Source: Pedobacter sp. FW305-3-2-15-E-R2A2 (GTDB taxonomy: Bacteria > Bacteroidota > Bacteroidia > Sphingobacteriales > Sphingobacteriaceae). Taken from it: 64,000 bases of DNA. The position numbers and the translations under genes are program-made. The notes beneath the pieces are model-generated. The model did no database searches, was not told the origin of the DNA, and was given only the letters and a program-made list of their open reading frames with translations. This document shows, piece by piece, positions 25,648-35,600 of the stretch. Location of the stretch: the NCBI RefSeq assembly GCF_038446955.1, contig NZ_CP151803.1, positions 4,774,001 to 4,838,000 on the forward strand. The letters are read 5' to 3'. Each line of letters opens with the position of its first letter. Within the stretch, counting starts at the first letter, position 1.

Positions 25648-25968
25648 TTAATTTAGAAATATCCATAGTTCAAAAATTACCTCCCCATTTCCGTTTTTAT
25701 GATAGGAAACGTAAGCACCTTCATACGTCACCGGATTTATCGTCTTAGAAAAGCCCGAGCTCTTGTCCGTTCCATCCAGATAGTATTCATTTACTTTATA
25801 CAACTTACTTCCCTGCTCGGGTTCCTGCACAATACGCAGGTAATCAGCACTGTCACGAAGCTTTACCCGGACTCCGTTATTTTTAAAAAAATACTGATTT
25901 TATCGTTGTGCGAATGTTCCTGAGGCAAGACCAAGAAAAACAATAAGAAATAAGCCGGCTTTATTCAT
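25648..25968 (-). pseudogene. secreted small protein, in-frame stop after the signal peptide
   Basis: Reading from an ATG at 25968 gives a signal peptide MNKAGLFLIVFLGLASGTFAQR, then TAA at 25900-25902, then 83 codons in the same frame (NQYFFKNNGVRVKLRDSADYL onwards) to a stop at 25648. One base change (AAA to TAA) would explain the break. The C-terminal end (GNGEVIFELWIFLN) also looks decayed. The intact parent appears to be a small Bacteroidota secreted protein with an EGAYVSYHKNGN segment, as seen in YwqK/MORN-like proteins. A rescuing second start at 25830 would lack the signal peptide. Confidence 0.7.
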
Positions 25969-26023
25969 CTCTATATAAACTATGCCACTAAGGTATTTAA
26001 ATTCTACTGAAAATTAATTTGAA

Positions 26024-26683
26024 TTAACGGTCTAAATGAGCATATCCCAAGCGTTCGATATCGGCCATTTGTTTAACGAGATGGACATTTTCTTCTGCCA
26101 ATAAATAAAGATCATCAGCAGCATCAATCACATGGCGGTACAAGTGATCCGTGATCAGGATGCCTTTGTTTTTCTTTTCTTCTTCCAGTTGTTCCTTGAT
26201 CACGTCGATCATCAAAGGGCTTAAATGAGAAAAAGGTTCATCCAACAGGAGGAATTTCGATTTGGACTTCAGAATCACATACAGCTCAAGCAGGCGTCTT
26301 TGTCCGCCTGATAACCCGAGTACCCGATTGTGGTAGCTTGATTTGAATTCTGGAAAATGCGTTTCAAAAGTGCGGTAATCTATATCAAAATCAGCAAACA
26401 CCCTTTTTAACGTTAAACTCGCAGGAATAAAATTAAACTGAGGAAGATAGGCCAGCAGTCCGGGAGTTGCATAAGCCTTTGGAACGGACACTCCGTTGAA
26501 ACGAACCGATTTGCTATTGGGAATGAGGCTTCCGAAAATAATGTTCATCAGGCTGGTTTTCCCATTTCCGTTTCTTCCCAGCAAACCACTGATCTTTCCC
26601 GTTTCACATTTCAGGTAAACATCAGATAAGATTCTTCTGGAGCCATATTCAAGAAGAATGCTGTCTACTTCAAGTTTATTCAT
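26024..26683 (-). CDS. ABC transporter ATP-binding protein
   Basis: This 219-aa ATPase has Walker A GRNGNGKTS (36-44), signature LSGGQ (124-128), Walker B LLLDEP (145-150) and a switch His in ITDH. It is shorter in the helical region than nutrient importers and resembles exporter ATPases. Its start overlaps the stop of the upstream 102-aa membrane gene by one base (TGATG), so the two are coupled. Confidence 0.92.
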   Translation of the reverse strand: MNKLEVDSILLEYGSRRILSDVYLKCETGKISGLLGRNGNGKTSLMNIIFGSLIPNSKSVRFNGVSVPKAYATPGLLAYLPQFNFIPASLTLKRVFADFDIDYRTFETHFPEFKSSYHNRVLGLSGGQRRLLELYVILKSKSKFLLLDEPFSHLSPLMIDVIKEQLEEEKKNKGILITDHLYRHVIDAADDLYLLAEENVHLVKQMADIERLGYAHLDR

Positions 26684-26991
26684 CAGTTCAGTTTTAAAGA
26701 TAAGATGAAGAGCATGGCAAAGATCAGCAGATCAGCACTCAGCGCACAGGTCCAAAGAAAAACTTTAGAAATACCCAGATTTTGAAAGTAAAGGAATTCT
26801 TTATACTTATAGCTGCTGATATAATAAATGATGATGCCAAGTGTAAAAAGCTTAAACCAGATCAACACCGTTAGTGAAGCCAACCCCAGATACATAAAAA
26901 GACCGGTGCAGGCCAGAGAAATCAGAAATGTTGCCGGAAAGAAGCCGGAATAAAAAGTCAGCAGCAGGCGCAGTGTTTTTCTTATGGTCAT
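26683..26991 (-). CDS. small three-helix membrane protein paired with the ABC ATPase
   Basis: This 102-aa protein has three hydrophobic stretches (~17-35, 40-60 and 80-100). It has no recognised family. Translational overlap (TGATG) with the ATPase suggests it is the membrane partner, although three helices are few for a permease; it may multimerise or be an accessory subunit. Confidence 0.75.
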   Translation of the reverse strand: MTIRKTLRLLLTFYSGFFPATFLISLACTGLFMYLGLASLTVLIWFKLFTLGIIIYYISSYKYKEFLYFQNLGISKVFLWTCALSADLLIFAMLFILSLKLN

Positions 26992-27013
26992 GTCATTACA
27001 AAATGAAGTAAAA

Positions 27014-27463
27014 TCAGGAAGGGAATTTCAGTTCCATATGTAGTATTGGAAATGGTTTTCCCATCCCATCCATTTCAGAGCGGCTAATGGTCTGAAAATG
27101 CAGGTGTTCATAAAATCCGACCGCTTGGGGATTGTCTTCATTCACATCCACTTTCCTCACGTTCAACGCCTCAATTGCATGTTTCAAAATCGCTTTTCCA
27201 ATCCCCATACCCCGGGCATCAGGATGAATAAAAAGCATTTCCAGTTTGTCTGCTGAAATCCCTGCAAAACCCAGAATTTTGCCACTGTTGTCTCTGATAC
27301 AACTGAGCTCGACTGCTGCTAAATATTCATTTAAAATAAGTGGTTTGAAGAAAAGGATCTCTTCTTCTTTAAGAAAATGATGTGTTGCCCGAACAGATGC
27401 TTCCCAAAGTTCCGTTAGCTTTTGATATTCTGATGGATGAACAGTATCGATCTCGTATTTCAT
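27014..27463 (-). CDS. GNAT-family N-acetyltransferase
   Basis: This 149-aa protein has the acetyl-CoA-binding motif DARGMGIGKAIL (~81-92) and the closing β4/β5 pattern VDVNEDNPQAVGFYEHLHF, as in YjaB-like enzymes. The substrate is unknown. Two exact -7 boxes lie upstream (27493-27500 and 27503-27510). It may be read through into the small membrane protein and ABC genes 22 bp downstream. Confidence 0.92.
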   Translation of the reverse strand: MKYEIDTVHPSEYQKLTELWEASVRATHHFLKEEEILFFKPLILNEYLAAVELSCIRDNSGKILGFAGISADKLEMLFIHPDARGMGIGKAILKHAIEALNVRKVDVNEDNPQAVGFYEHLHFQTISRSEMDGMGKPFPILHMELKFPS

Positions 27464-27492
27464 GTGCTGGTGACAAAATATTAATTAAATAA

Positions 27493-27510
27493 CAAATGTA
27501 TTCAAATCTA
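27493..27510 (-). promoter_or_regulatory. two consecutive -7 boxes (TACATTTG, TAGATTTG)
   Basis: Exact TAnnTTTG matches on the minus strand at 27493-27500 and 27503-27510, 29 and 39 nt ahead of the GNAT ATG. Tandem boxes suggest alternative transcription starts. Confidence 0.5.
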
Positions 27511-27592
27511 AAACTATTTCCTGATCAGGATTGTTAAGCCCAAATGTATTTCCGACAGGAAACAATTGAGTTCGGTCTAACAGCAGTATCAA

Positions 27593-27883
27593 ATGGATAA
27601 GAAAACAATCATTATCAACGGGGAGAACTTTTCAGAATTAGCTACATTTTACTTAGAAACAGATAAGGTATTGAGTAAAGATCTGGACTGGCAAACCGGT
27701 CATAATCTGGACGCTTTCAGCGACCTTCTGGAAGGCGGCTTTGGCGTTCATGAATATAAAGAACCCATAAAGCTCATCTGGAAAGATTTTTCAAAGAGCA
27801 AACTGGACTTAGGAAAAAAGCTGGCCGACAAGCTCGTCAGGATTATTGAAGAACATGACCATATTGAATTTTCTAAAGCTTAG
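27593..27883 (+). CDS. barstar-like ribonuclease inhibitor
   Basis: This 96-aa protein matches barstar-fold proteins: KTIIINGENFSELATFYLETDKVL, LDWQTGHNLDAFSDLLEGGFG and PIKLIWKDF. Barstar inhibits the secreted RNase barnase. No barnase-like gene is adjacent, so it is an orphan; its target may lie elsewhere. Its last 11 bp overlap the end of the convergent MFS gene. Confidence 0.88.
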   Translation: MDKKTIIINGENFSELATFYLETDKVLSKDLDWQTGHNLDAFSDLLEGGFGVHEYKEPIKLIWKDFSKSKLDLGKKLADKLVRIIEEHDHIEFSKA

Positions 27884-29066
27884 CCTTACCATACTTCCGC
27901 GTTAGCCACCAAAAAAACAATGCCAGGAGACTAAAGCCTGCACCCAAAACACAGACTCCGGTCCAGCCTGAGGCCGCAAATATTTTAGTCGCCGTGATGG
28001 AGCCCAGTCCGCTGCCAATGGAATAAAAGATCATGTATCCTGCAACGATCCTGCTCCTTGCTTCCGGCTGCAAAGTATAAATCATACTCTGATTGGTCAC
28101 ATGAACGGCCTGAACAGCAAGGTCAAGTATAATGATTCCCAGCACCAATGCCCAGAGGGAGGACGCTGTAAAGCCAATCGAAAGCCAGGACAGCAGCAAG
28201 AGCAATAACGCCATACCTGTTGTCCATTGTGCTTTTCCACGATCCGCAAGTTGCCCGGCTTTTGTTGCCCCTAGTGTGCCGAGCACCCCTACCAGGCCAA
28301 ATAAACCGATTTCGGTGGAAGAAAGCGAAAATGGCGGGGCGCTCAAAGGAAATACCAGGGCTGTCCAAAGTGTGCTAAAAGCAGCAAAAAGAAACATGGC
28401 AATCAGCGAGCGAATCAGCAGCAAAGGTTCAGTAGCAAATAGCCTGAACATGGAAATCAGCAATTTCGGATAAGAGGTCAATGTTTTGTTCTGATCGGCT
28501 ATTGGCAAGACCTTCATCAGTATCCCTGTTAAAATTAAAGTCAGGCCTGCGGAGAGCAAATAAACAGAACGCCAACCGCCAAGATCGGCCATTGTTCCAG
28601 ACACCGTACGCGCCAGTAATATGCCGATTACGATTCCGCTCGTCACCAATCCAACCACACGCCCGCGTTCAGAGGGAGCGGCTAAAGTAGCCGAATAAGC
28701 CACCAGCACCTGTGTCACTACTGCAAACAAACCCAATAATGCCATTCCGGTAAAGAAAACAAAACGATCATGAGCAAAACCAATGATCATCAATGCCAGT
28801 ACTGACAGCAGCATTTGTCCGGAAATCAGCTTCCGTCGGTTCAACACATCTCCCAAAGGGACAATCAGCAACAGTCCAAGGCCATATCCGATTTGAGTAA
28901 CCGTTACAATTATTCCAGCTGAACCTTTCGGAATCCCAAATTCGGCAGCCATCAGGTGGAGCATTGGTTGTGCATAATATACATTAGCAACGGCTAATCC
29001 GGCTGCAACGGCAAATAATAAAACCATTAAACGAGGGAGCGGCATTTCTTCTTTTTCAGTGATCAT
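27873..29066 (-). CDS. MFS transporter (NVYYAQPML-type, DHA1-like)
   Basis: This 397-aa 12-helix protein has the hallmark AVANVYYAQPMLHLMAAEFG near the N-terminus and motif A-like PLGDVLNRRKL (~70-80). This subgroup comprises small-molecule or drug exporters. It is encoded downstream of a TetR regulator, with a similar TAC-n6-GTAC element upstream of both, so it is likely the target of that repressor. Convergent overlap of 11 bp with barstar. Confidence 0.9.
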   Translation of the reverse strand: MITEKEEMPLPRLMVLLFAVAAGLAVANVYYAQPMLHLMAAEFGIPKGSAGIIVTVTQIGYGLGLLLIVPLGDVLNRRKLISGQMLLSVLALMIIGFAHDRFVFFTGMALLGLFAVVTQVLVAYSATLAAPSERGRVVGLVTSGIVIGILLARTVSGTMADLGGWRSVYLLSAGLTLILTGILMKVLPIADQNKTLTSYPKLLISMFRLFATEPLLLIRSLIAMFLFAAFSTLWTALVFPLSAPPFSLSSTEIGLFGLVGVLGTLGATKAGQLADRGKAQWTTGMALLLLLLSWLSIGFTASSLWALVLGIIILDLAVQAVHVTNQSMIYTLQPEARSRIVAGYMIFYSIGSGLGSITATKIFAASGWTGVCVLGAGFSLLALFFWWLTRKYGKAKL

Positions 29067-29107
29067 TTTGAATTGGATTTATAAGGTTCAGGGAGATAAA
29101 TATATTA

Positions 29108-29123
29108 TGTACCATTTAGTACA
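29108..29123. promoter_or_regulatory. candidate TetR operator of the MFS gene
   Basis: TGTAC-CATTTA-GTACA, a perfect inverted repeat in the 73-bp gap upstream of the MFS start. The core TAC-n6-GTAC recurs upstream of the tetR gene. Confidence 0.5.
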
Positions 29124-29139
29124 CAATAGGATAAAAAAA

Positions 29140-29724
29140 CTACAGCAACACTTTCAGTTGCATTTCAATTAAAGGACTTAGCGCGCCGGATTGGGAAGCT
29201 ATCCTTCTGGAAATTCCCAGACCATTCCACATCGTGATCAGGTAGCTGGCCAACAACATCGGATCTTCGCTGGTCTTTAGCTGGTTCTTTTCGCGGGCCT
29301 GGAAAATGACCTGATGAAAGATTTCTTCCAATTGCTGTAAATGCTGTGCGGCGATATTGGTCAAGGCCAGATCTCTGGCGGAAAAGTCGGCGATGGTATG
29401 ACCGAACAGACAACCTTTTTCATTGGTTTCTTTTGAGGCAAGGCCGATACTCCTGAAAAGGTTTCTAATCACCTCTACCTGATTCTCCGCAATGGCCAGC
29501 TTGTTCCTGAGCTGTTTCAGTTCCTGTTTGCTTACCGCCGTTAAGACCTTTTCAAAAAGTTCTCTTTTACCGCCTTTAAAAGCCAGGTAAAAACTCCCCT
29601 TTCCGATTCCCATAGCCAACAGCAATTCCTCTGTAGAACTGGCTTCATATCCTTTTAACCAGAACAAGGCCGCAGCTTTACTGATGACTTCTTCTTCCTC
29701 AAATATTTTTGGCCTTCCAGACAT
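29140..29724 (-). CDS. TetR family regulator
   Basis: This 194-aa protein has an N-terminal HTH with KAAALFWLKGYEASSTEELLLAMGIGKGSFYLAF, typical of the AcrR/QacR-like TetR group. The C-terminal domain (~75-190) has the TetR_C_6-like feature GCLFGHTIADFSARD. It probably represses itself and the downstream MFS exporter (73 bp away, same strand). Confidence 0.93.
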   Translation of the reverse strand: MSGRPKIFEEEEVISKAAALFWLKGYEASSTEELLLAMGIGKGSFYLAFKGGKRELFEKVLTAVSKQELKQLRNKLAIAENQVEVIRNLFRSIGLASKETNEKGCLFGHTIADFSARDLALTNIAAQHLQQLEEIFHQVIFQAREKNQLKTSEDPMLLASYLITMWNGLGISRRIASQSGALSPLIEMQLKVLL

Positions 29725-29743
29725 ATTTCTTAAAACTAAGCCT

Positions 29744-29751
29744 CAAAGATA
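29744..29751 (-). promoter_or_regulatory. -7 box (TATCTTTG) of the tetR gene
   Basis: Exact TAnnTTTG, 19 nt ahead of the ATG at 29724. A TAC-TAATCA-GTAC element at 29760-29772 lies just upstream, between -7 and -33. Confidence 0.6.
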
Positions 29752-29759
29752 TAGTTTTT

Positions 29760-29772
29760 TACTAATCAGTAC
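29760..29772. promoter_or_regulatory. candidate TetR operator of tetR itself
   Basis: TAC-TAATCA-GTAC shares TAC-n6-GTAC with the site at 29108-29123. Confidence 0.45.
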
Positions 29773-29890
29773 AAAACATATAAAACAATTCATTCTAAGC
29801 TAAAATATTCCCGTATATTACCATAAACAAGTTCTATTGATTGGTTATGCGAATTGTCCTAAACTTCTCCACAAACGCTTTCTACAAAAA

Positions 29891-29920
29891 CGGGGTTTTC
29901 TGCTCCGACAGAAAACCCCG
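29891..29920 (-). terminator. rho-independent terminator of the EEP operon
   Basis: Stem CGGGGTTTTCTG with perfect 12-bp complement and a 6-nt loop, followed on the minus strand by TTTTT. It lies 24 bp after the EEP stop. Confidence 0.85.
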
Positions 29921-29944
29921 CTAAATCTATAAAAGAATGACGAA

Positions 29945-30787
29945 TTACTTCAGGTTCACATCCACCAAAATAGGGAAATGATCCGAAACAAATTTGCCAT
30001 GATAGGTATCTGTCAGTATTCCCCATCGCTTTGCAGTGATGCCTTTGGTCACGAATACATGATCAATAATTTCATACCCTCCAACATCTTTTCCCCAGGA
30101 ATTAAAAGAGGAATTATTGACATAAGGGTATTTCACCTGCGTGTAGGTATCCGTTAGCAAGCCAGAATTCGCCAAGGTCAGGTACCAGGCACTTTTTTGT
30201 CCGCCGTTTAAGTCTCCTGTAAAAATTGCAGGGCTGTTACCTGCGATTTCTTTGATCTTCTTCAGCATCAACTTTCCGCTTTCTATCCTTGCAATTTTCC
30301 CCTGATGGTCAAAATGCGCATTAAAATAGTAGAACTTCTTTTTGCTTTTCACATCCTCCAGGTATACCCAGCTGCAGATCCTGTTGCAGCAGGTCGCATC
30401 CCAACCCAGTCCCGGTTTATCTGGTGTTTCCGACAGCCAGAAATCGCCTTTATTCAACAGCTTAAACTTATCCTTACGATAGAAAATAGCAGAATGTTCT
30501 CCGCCATCCTTACCATCATCACGCCCGGATCCATAATGTACAAACTCAGGAAGCAAGCCGTCCAGATCGCTGATCTGGTTCTTCAATCCCTCCTGGGTGC
30601 CAAAAATATCGAACTGATGAAAGCGAATCAGGTTGGCCGCTACAGGGCCCCTCTTTTCCCAGCGGTTGCCTTCATCTCCTGCATTGTCATAACGCAGGTT
30701 AAAGGAGCCAACGGTTAGTTGCTGGGCAGAAGCAATCAGGCTCAACCCTATAAAAAAGGTAGATAGTATTAAATGTTTGATGTTCAT
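29945..30787 (-). CDS. secreted EEP-fold phosphoesterase (endonuclease/exonuclease/phosphatase family)
   Basis: This 280-aa protein starts at the ATG 30787 and has a signal peptide (1-22, ending IASAQQ). Catalytic residues of the EEP fold are all in place: N30 in SFNLRYDN, E66 in GTQEG, N156/H158 in NAHFDH, D192/N194 in TGDLNG, D242/H243 in IDHVFV and D269/H270 in SDHFPI. EEP enzymes cleave phosphodiesters or phosphomonoesters (nucleic acid, sphingomyelin, inositol phosphates). It is the last gene of the sigma-FecR-SusC-SusD operon, 38 bp after SusD, and probably processes the imported substrate outside the cytoplasm. Specificity not visible. Confidence 0.92.
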   Translation of the reverse strand: MNIKHLILSTFFIGLSLIASAQQLTVGSFNLRYDNAGDEGNRWEKRGPVAANLIRFHQFDIFGTQEGLKNQISDLDGLLPEFVHYGSGRDDGKDGGEHSAIFYRKDKFKLLNKGDFWLSETPDKPGLGWDATCCNRICSWVYLEDVKSKKKFYYFNAHFDHQGKIARIESGKLMLKKIKEIAGNSPAIFTGDLNGGQKSAWYLTLANSGLLTDTYTQVKYPYVNNSSFNSWGKDVGGYEIIDHVFVTKGITAKRWGILTDTYHGKFVSDHFPILVDVNLK

Positions 30788-30825
30788 GATCTGTGATTTT
30801 TGTAGAAATGTTATTGGATGATAAA

Positions 30826-32607
30826 TTATAAGCCCAGCCAATCCGGATGCTGCTTAAGGTTGGGATTGAACAATACATCCGCTTCAGGAATAGGATATAC
30901 ATAATGTCTCTGCTTAAAAATACGTGTAGTGCCCGCCAGCCAGGTGAGTTCTCCATAAGTATCATTCGACAAACGTTGAGGATTGTCCTGTCCGTTTACC
31001 TTTGCGGCAACATTGATATAAGTAACTCCCTTAACCTTTGTCTCAGGCATGACCTGATAGAAACAAACATCCATTACCCCGTCTTCGTTGAGGTCCATCG
31101 GCACGTTCAATGCCGGAACATAAAAACCATTCCAGACCTTAGTCATCAGTTCCCCTCTTTTCCACCTCACAATGTCATCAAAACGAAGCCCTTCCAGGGA
31201 AAGTTCAATCCCCCGCTCTCTGCGAATCTCCAAAAGCGTTGCATCGAAAATATCGGGGAAATAATTCTCCCTCAGATAAGTATCTGCAATGACAGGTTTT
31301 GAGGCCAAACCTCCGGTAATACCCGCTCTTTGACGCAGGGCACCAATCGTTGTAAACCAATCTGCATCATCCAATCCCCCTAACTCCGCTTTTGCCTCCG
31401 CATAGTTTAACAATATTTCTGCATAGCGCATTAAAGAAATAGAATTGATGTTCTTTTCACCACCATCATACCCGGTCTCATCAAGCACCCATTTGATCGG
31501 CTGATAACCCGTATAAGTGTAAGAAAATATTGGCGGAGCAGCTTCAGGTGTACCACCGTTTAAGCGCTTGTAATTCCCCATTCTGATGGTTTGCTGCAAT
31601 CGCTTATCTCTGCCCTTTACCTCCTCCTTAAATGGAAGCGTCTGATATCCCGAACGGCCCGTAAAAGGTGTACCATCAATATTAAGGTAAGTGTTCACGA
31701 ACATTCTTGTAAAGCTGATTCTGGAACCATAGGTTGCACTGGTCCACCACCAGTTTGCATCATTGTAAACCGCCAGGTTTGCATCGGTTACCGAAGCCAG
31801 CATTACCTCTGTCGCTACCGGCACAGTACTGATAAAAAGATTTCTATAAGCCATATCCGTTCCACCCGCAGTATTCAAGCTAAAGCTGCCTGAGCTGATT
31901 ACCTTTTTTGCCGCATCGGCCGCTTCCGTTAACCATTGATTTGCAGTCCCTGTTAATGCTGCTTCCGTATGGTATTTACGGTAAGTTCCTTCATATAAAC
32001 AGATTCTTGATTTAAAACCCAGGGCGACATATTTAGTGATCAGTGAACGGGAATTATCAGTTACCCTGGTCAGGTTATCACAGGCATAATTCAAATCTGC
32101 CAACACAGAATCCATCACTAAGCTACGGGTATCCCTTCCCTTATAAAGGTCCGGATCATCTACTTTAAATGTTTTGTTGATCCAGGGTACGTCGCCAAAT
32201 CTTCTGACCTTATCGTAATAAAAGTAGGCCCTGAAAAATCTCGCTAATGCATTGTATTGGGTTCTTACCGCAAGAGGTACTTTGGGATCCTTGTTATTCT
32301 CCAGAAAAAAATTAATGTTTCTCAGGTTTTCCCATTTCCAGCCATCGCTCTGCCTCGAACCAAAAGCACCCTCTAATAAAAAATTGGGTGCCTGACTACG
32401 TGCTGCATAATCAGACATGGCGTCTCCTTTATGAGCGTCAGAGGCTCTCGGTAACGCCTTATAAAATGAATTTGCGTATAATTCCAGACCTTTCTCATTT
32501 CCAAATACAGCAGCATTGGTTGCCGTAGATGCTGGTACCTGGTCTAATTTTTTACACCCTGAAAATAGGATTCCGGCTGTAATAAACCACAATAAGAATT
32601 TTTTCAT
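30826..32607 (-). CDS. SusD/RagB family outer-membrane lipoprotein
   Basis: This 593-aa protein from ATG 32607 has a lipoprotein signal (MKKFLLWFITAGILFSGCKK, Cys after LFSG). The helical SusD core shows ARFFRAYFYYDKVRRFGDVPW, and the C-terminal RagB part shows SLMRYAEILLNYAEAKAELGG, ATLLEIRRERGIELSLEGLRFDDIVRWKRGELM and RHYVYPIPEADV. It caps the SusC channel and binds the substrate. An upstream in-frame ATG (32634) would spoil the lipoprotein signal. Confidence 0.95.
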   Translation of the reverse strand: MKKFLLWFITAGILFSGCKKLDQVPASTATNAAVFGNEKGLELYANSFYKALPRASDAHKGDAMSDYAARSQAPNFLLEGAFGSRQSDGWKWENLRNINFFLENNKDPKVPLAVRTQYNALARFFRAYFYYDKVRRFGDVPWINKTFKVDDPDLYKGRDTRSLVMDSVLADLNYACDNLTRVTDNSRSLITKYVALGFKSRICLYEGTYRKYHTEAALTGTANQWLTEAADAAKKVISSGSFSLNTAGGTDMAYRNLFISTVPVATEVMLASVTDANLAVYNDANWWWTSATYGSRISFTRMFVNTYLNIDGTPFTGRSGYQTLPFKEEVKGRDKRLQQTIRMGNYKRLNGGTPEAAPPIFSYTYTGYQPIKWVLDETGYDGGEKNINSISLMRYAEILLNYAEAKAELGGLDDADWFTTIGALRQRAGITGGLASKPVIADTYLRENYFPDIFDATLLEIRRERGIELSLEGLRFDDIVRWKRGELMTKVWNGFYVPALNVPMDLNEDGVMDVCFYQVMPETKVKGVTYINVAAKVNGQDNPQRLSNDTYGELTWLAGTTRIFKQRHYVYPIPEADVLFNPNLKQHPDWLGL

Positions 32608-32643
32608 ATCTATATTTTTTAAAATATTGTTCATTTGTCCTGA

Positions 32644-35600
32644 TTAAAAAGTTGCAGATAAGCCCAGACTGAAGCTTTTCAGAATTGGGTAATTGTTCCC
32701 GTTACCGGAACTTTTAGTCTCATCCGGTTCTAATACGCGGTCTGATTTTCCAATATTCTCCACATCAAGGTCTTTGGTAATTTTATATAAAGGCGACCAT
32801 GACCAAAGATTTTCTCCCGTAAAGAAGATCTTTAAATTGCTCAACCCTATTCTTTTAATAAATGTCGGCGGTACATTATAGCCGACCTGCAGGTTCTTCA
32901 TCCTGATATAAGCCGCATTCTGAAGGTATTTGGTTTGCACCTGTGTAAGTGTTGCCGAACCATTCTGAGCGATATAACCTCTATACCTTGGGAAGTAAGC
33001 ATCCGGATTTTCCGGCGACCAGATATTGCCGAGCTGAGATTTTGGTACTTTATTATACGGACGGTTGTATTGTCCCCAGAAAGTTCCGTTTTCTGACCCT
33101 GGATACCAGTCCATCTTTCCTACACCCTGAAAAAAAGTACTGAAGAAAAAACCACTCCAATCGGCGCCAAGAGAAATCCCATAAGTATAACGTGGCGTAG
33201 AATTACCGATGATCTTCCGATCCCCCGGAGTTCCGACCGTATTGCCTCCGTTATTAATGACCCCATCTCCGTTCAGGTCTGCAAATCTGATGTCACCAGG
33301 AAGGATCTTTCCGGTATTGGAAGATTTATACAAGACCTGGTTAGGTGAAGTGGCAATGTTCTCGGCGGTATAATAGCCATCGGTTACAAATCCCCAGATT
33401 TCTCCTACCGTTTGCCCTGCATAATAGTCGTCCAGTCTTCTTTCCGGGTTATTGAATTTCAGGATCTTTGCGGTATAGTCAGATAATGTCAAACGAACAG
33501 AATAATTGAGTGGTTTACCCCCAGCCTCAAATTTATCATTCCAGGAAACACTCGCTTCCCAACCTTTTGTCTTCAGATCCGCGTAGTTTCCCCTGGGAAC
33601 CCCGATTCCAAATACTGCAGGAAGGGTCATTCCTACGGTAAACATATCCGTTGTTTTACGGATGTAAGCATCTCCGCTAAAGTTTAAACGGTTGCTCAGT
33701 AAAGCAATGTCCAATCCAAGATTCTGTGTGGTAGAAGTTTCCCAGGTTAACCCATCAGGGAGCACTCCAGGTTGGCTCGTTTGCTGAGGGCGCACACCGC
33801 CTAAAACCCTATCCGATTGCGAGATCCCAAATTTCTCCATAAAAGCATAAGAACCAATATTACCGTTCCCTAAGGAACCGTAGGATGCGCGGATCTTTAC
33901 GTCGGTAATTGCATTAGGATTTACTTTCCAGAAAGGCTCCTTACTTAGTCTCCATCCCGCAGAAACTGAAGGAAAGAATGCATACCGCTGATTGGATGGA
34001 AACTTGGAAGAACCATCATAACGCCCATTCATCTCTACCAGATAGCGGTCCTTAAACGCATAATTCAACCGGTAAAAACCGCCTAAGATTGCCCATTGAT
34101 CATAACCTCCATCTGTAGTAATCGACTGCCCCAATGCAAGGCTGATGTCTTTCGCATCTTCAAAGATTAAACCATTACGAACGGTCTCCAGACGCTTATA
34201 AGTAGATTGCTCATAATTATAACCCGCAAGGACTTTCACATAATGATCCTTTCCTATTTTAGGTTCGTACTCTCCGTAAATGTTGGTAGCCAGGTATTGC
34301 GTTGTTCTGTACAACTCCTGAAGGTCATTGAAATTGGTTCCTACATATTCGATTACCCCTGGTTTTCTGCTATAAGGAACCGGAACACGTCTGCGGCTTT
34401 CATTATTGTTTGTATTCTGAATGGTAAAATCACCCTTTACCCTGAATTTATTGTCAAAGAAATTACTGCTGAATCCAGTGGTATTGCGAAATACTTTCCG
34501 GTCCATGTCTATTCCATTTTTGCCGTAATACATATCTCCTACACCATAGGCAGCAGAATAAGTTAAGGTTCCATCCGGATTAAACATCGGGGCTACATTG
34601 TGCCCTTCATCGGCAATATTTCTCCAGATTCCTCCACCTTCTCCTACGTTGACAGGATTGTGGTATTTAATCGCAGAATAATCCGCGTTGTTATATACTT
34701 TTAACCAGGGATATAACTCGACCGATCCCTTAGCCCTGAGGTTATAAGACTGGTAGTCGTCGGAATTATAGCGGAACAGTCCCGATTGGGTAAATGACCT
34801 TCCTGAAACGTAAAAGTCCGTCTTTCCACTTCCACCGGATAGCGAAACATTCTGATCTGTAGCCATATTATGGCTCTTGTACAATTGCTCATACCAGTCG
34901 GTACTGCCATAATACACATATTCTCCGTTACTGTTTACTTCATACTTCGGTAAACTCGGGTCCTGCGACCTGCGTTTTAACTCTTCCAGATAAGCCGGAG
35001 AGAATTTTACGGTCTTATTGATGTTCTGAGGCGTTTGGGAGTAATCATTCCAGGCCGACCAGGACTCGTTAAACATGCTGGCAAAGGTGTAACCATCGGT
35101 TACATAGTCAGGAACAGTCGTCGGCTTCTTGATCGATTGCGAGATGGTATAGCTGATGGATGTTCTTTCTTTCGCCGGAGTTTTTGTGGTGATTAAAACA
35201 ACACCAAAAGATCCTCTGGCACCATAAATTGAAGCGGAAGCCGCATCCTTTAATACCGTAACACTGGCAATATCATTGGGGTTGATTCTTGAAGGATCTC
35301 CTTCGACGCCATCGATGAGTACCAAGGCATTACCTCCCTGACCAATAGAAGTAGTCCCTCTGATGTTATAGGCCGGCGACTGGATCGGCTTTCCGTCACC
35401 AATACTGAGGTTTAAATTCGGGATCATCCCCTGCAAACCCTGAGCGAGGTTTGGAACCGCACGGTTTTCCAGCATCTTTGAAGTCACCTGATCTACGGCA
35501 CCGGTCAGATTTTCTCTTTTCTGAGTACCATAACCCACCACCATCACTTCATTTAAAGTGCCCGGCTCTGCCGTTAAAGAAACATTTAAATTGGTCGTTT

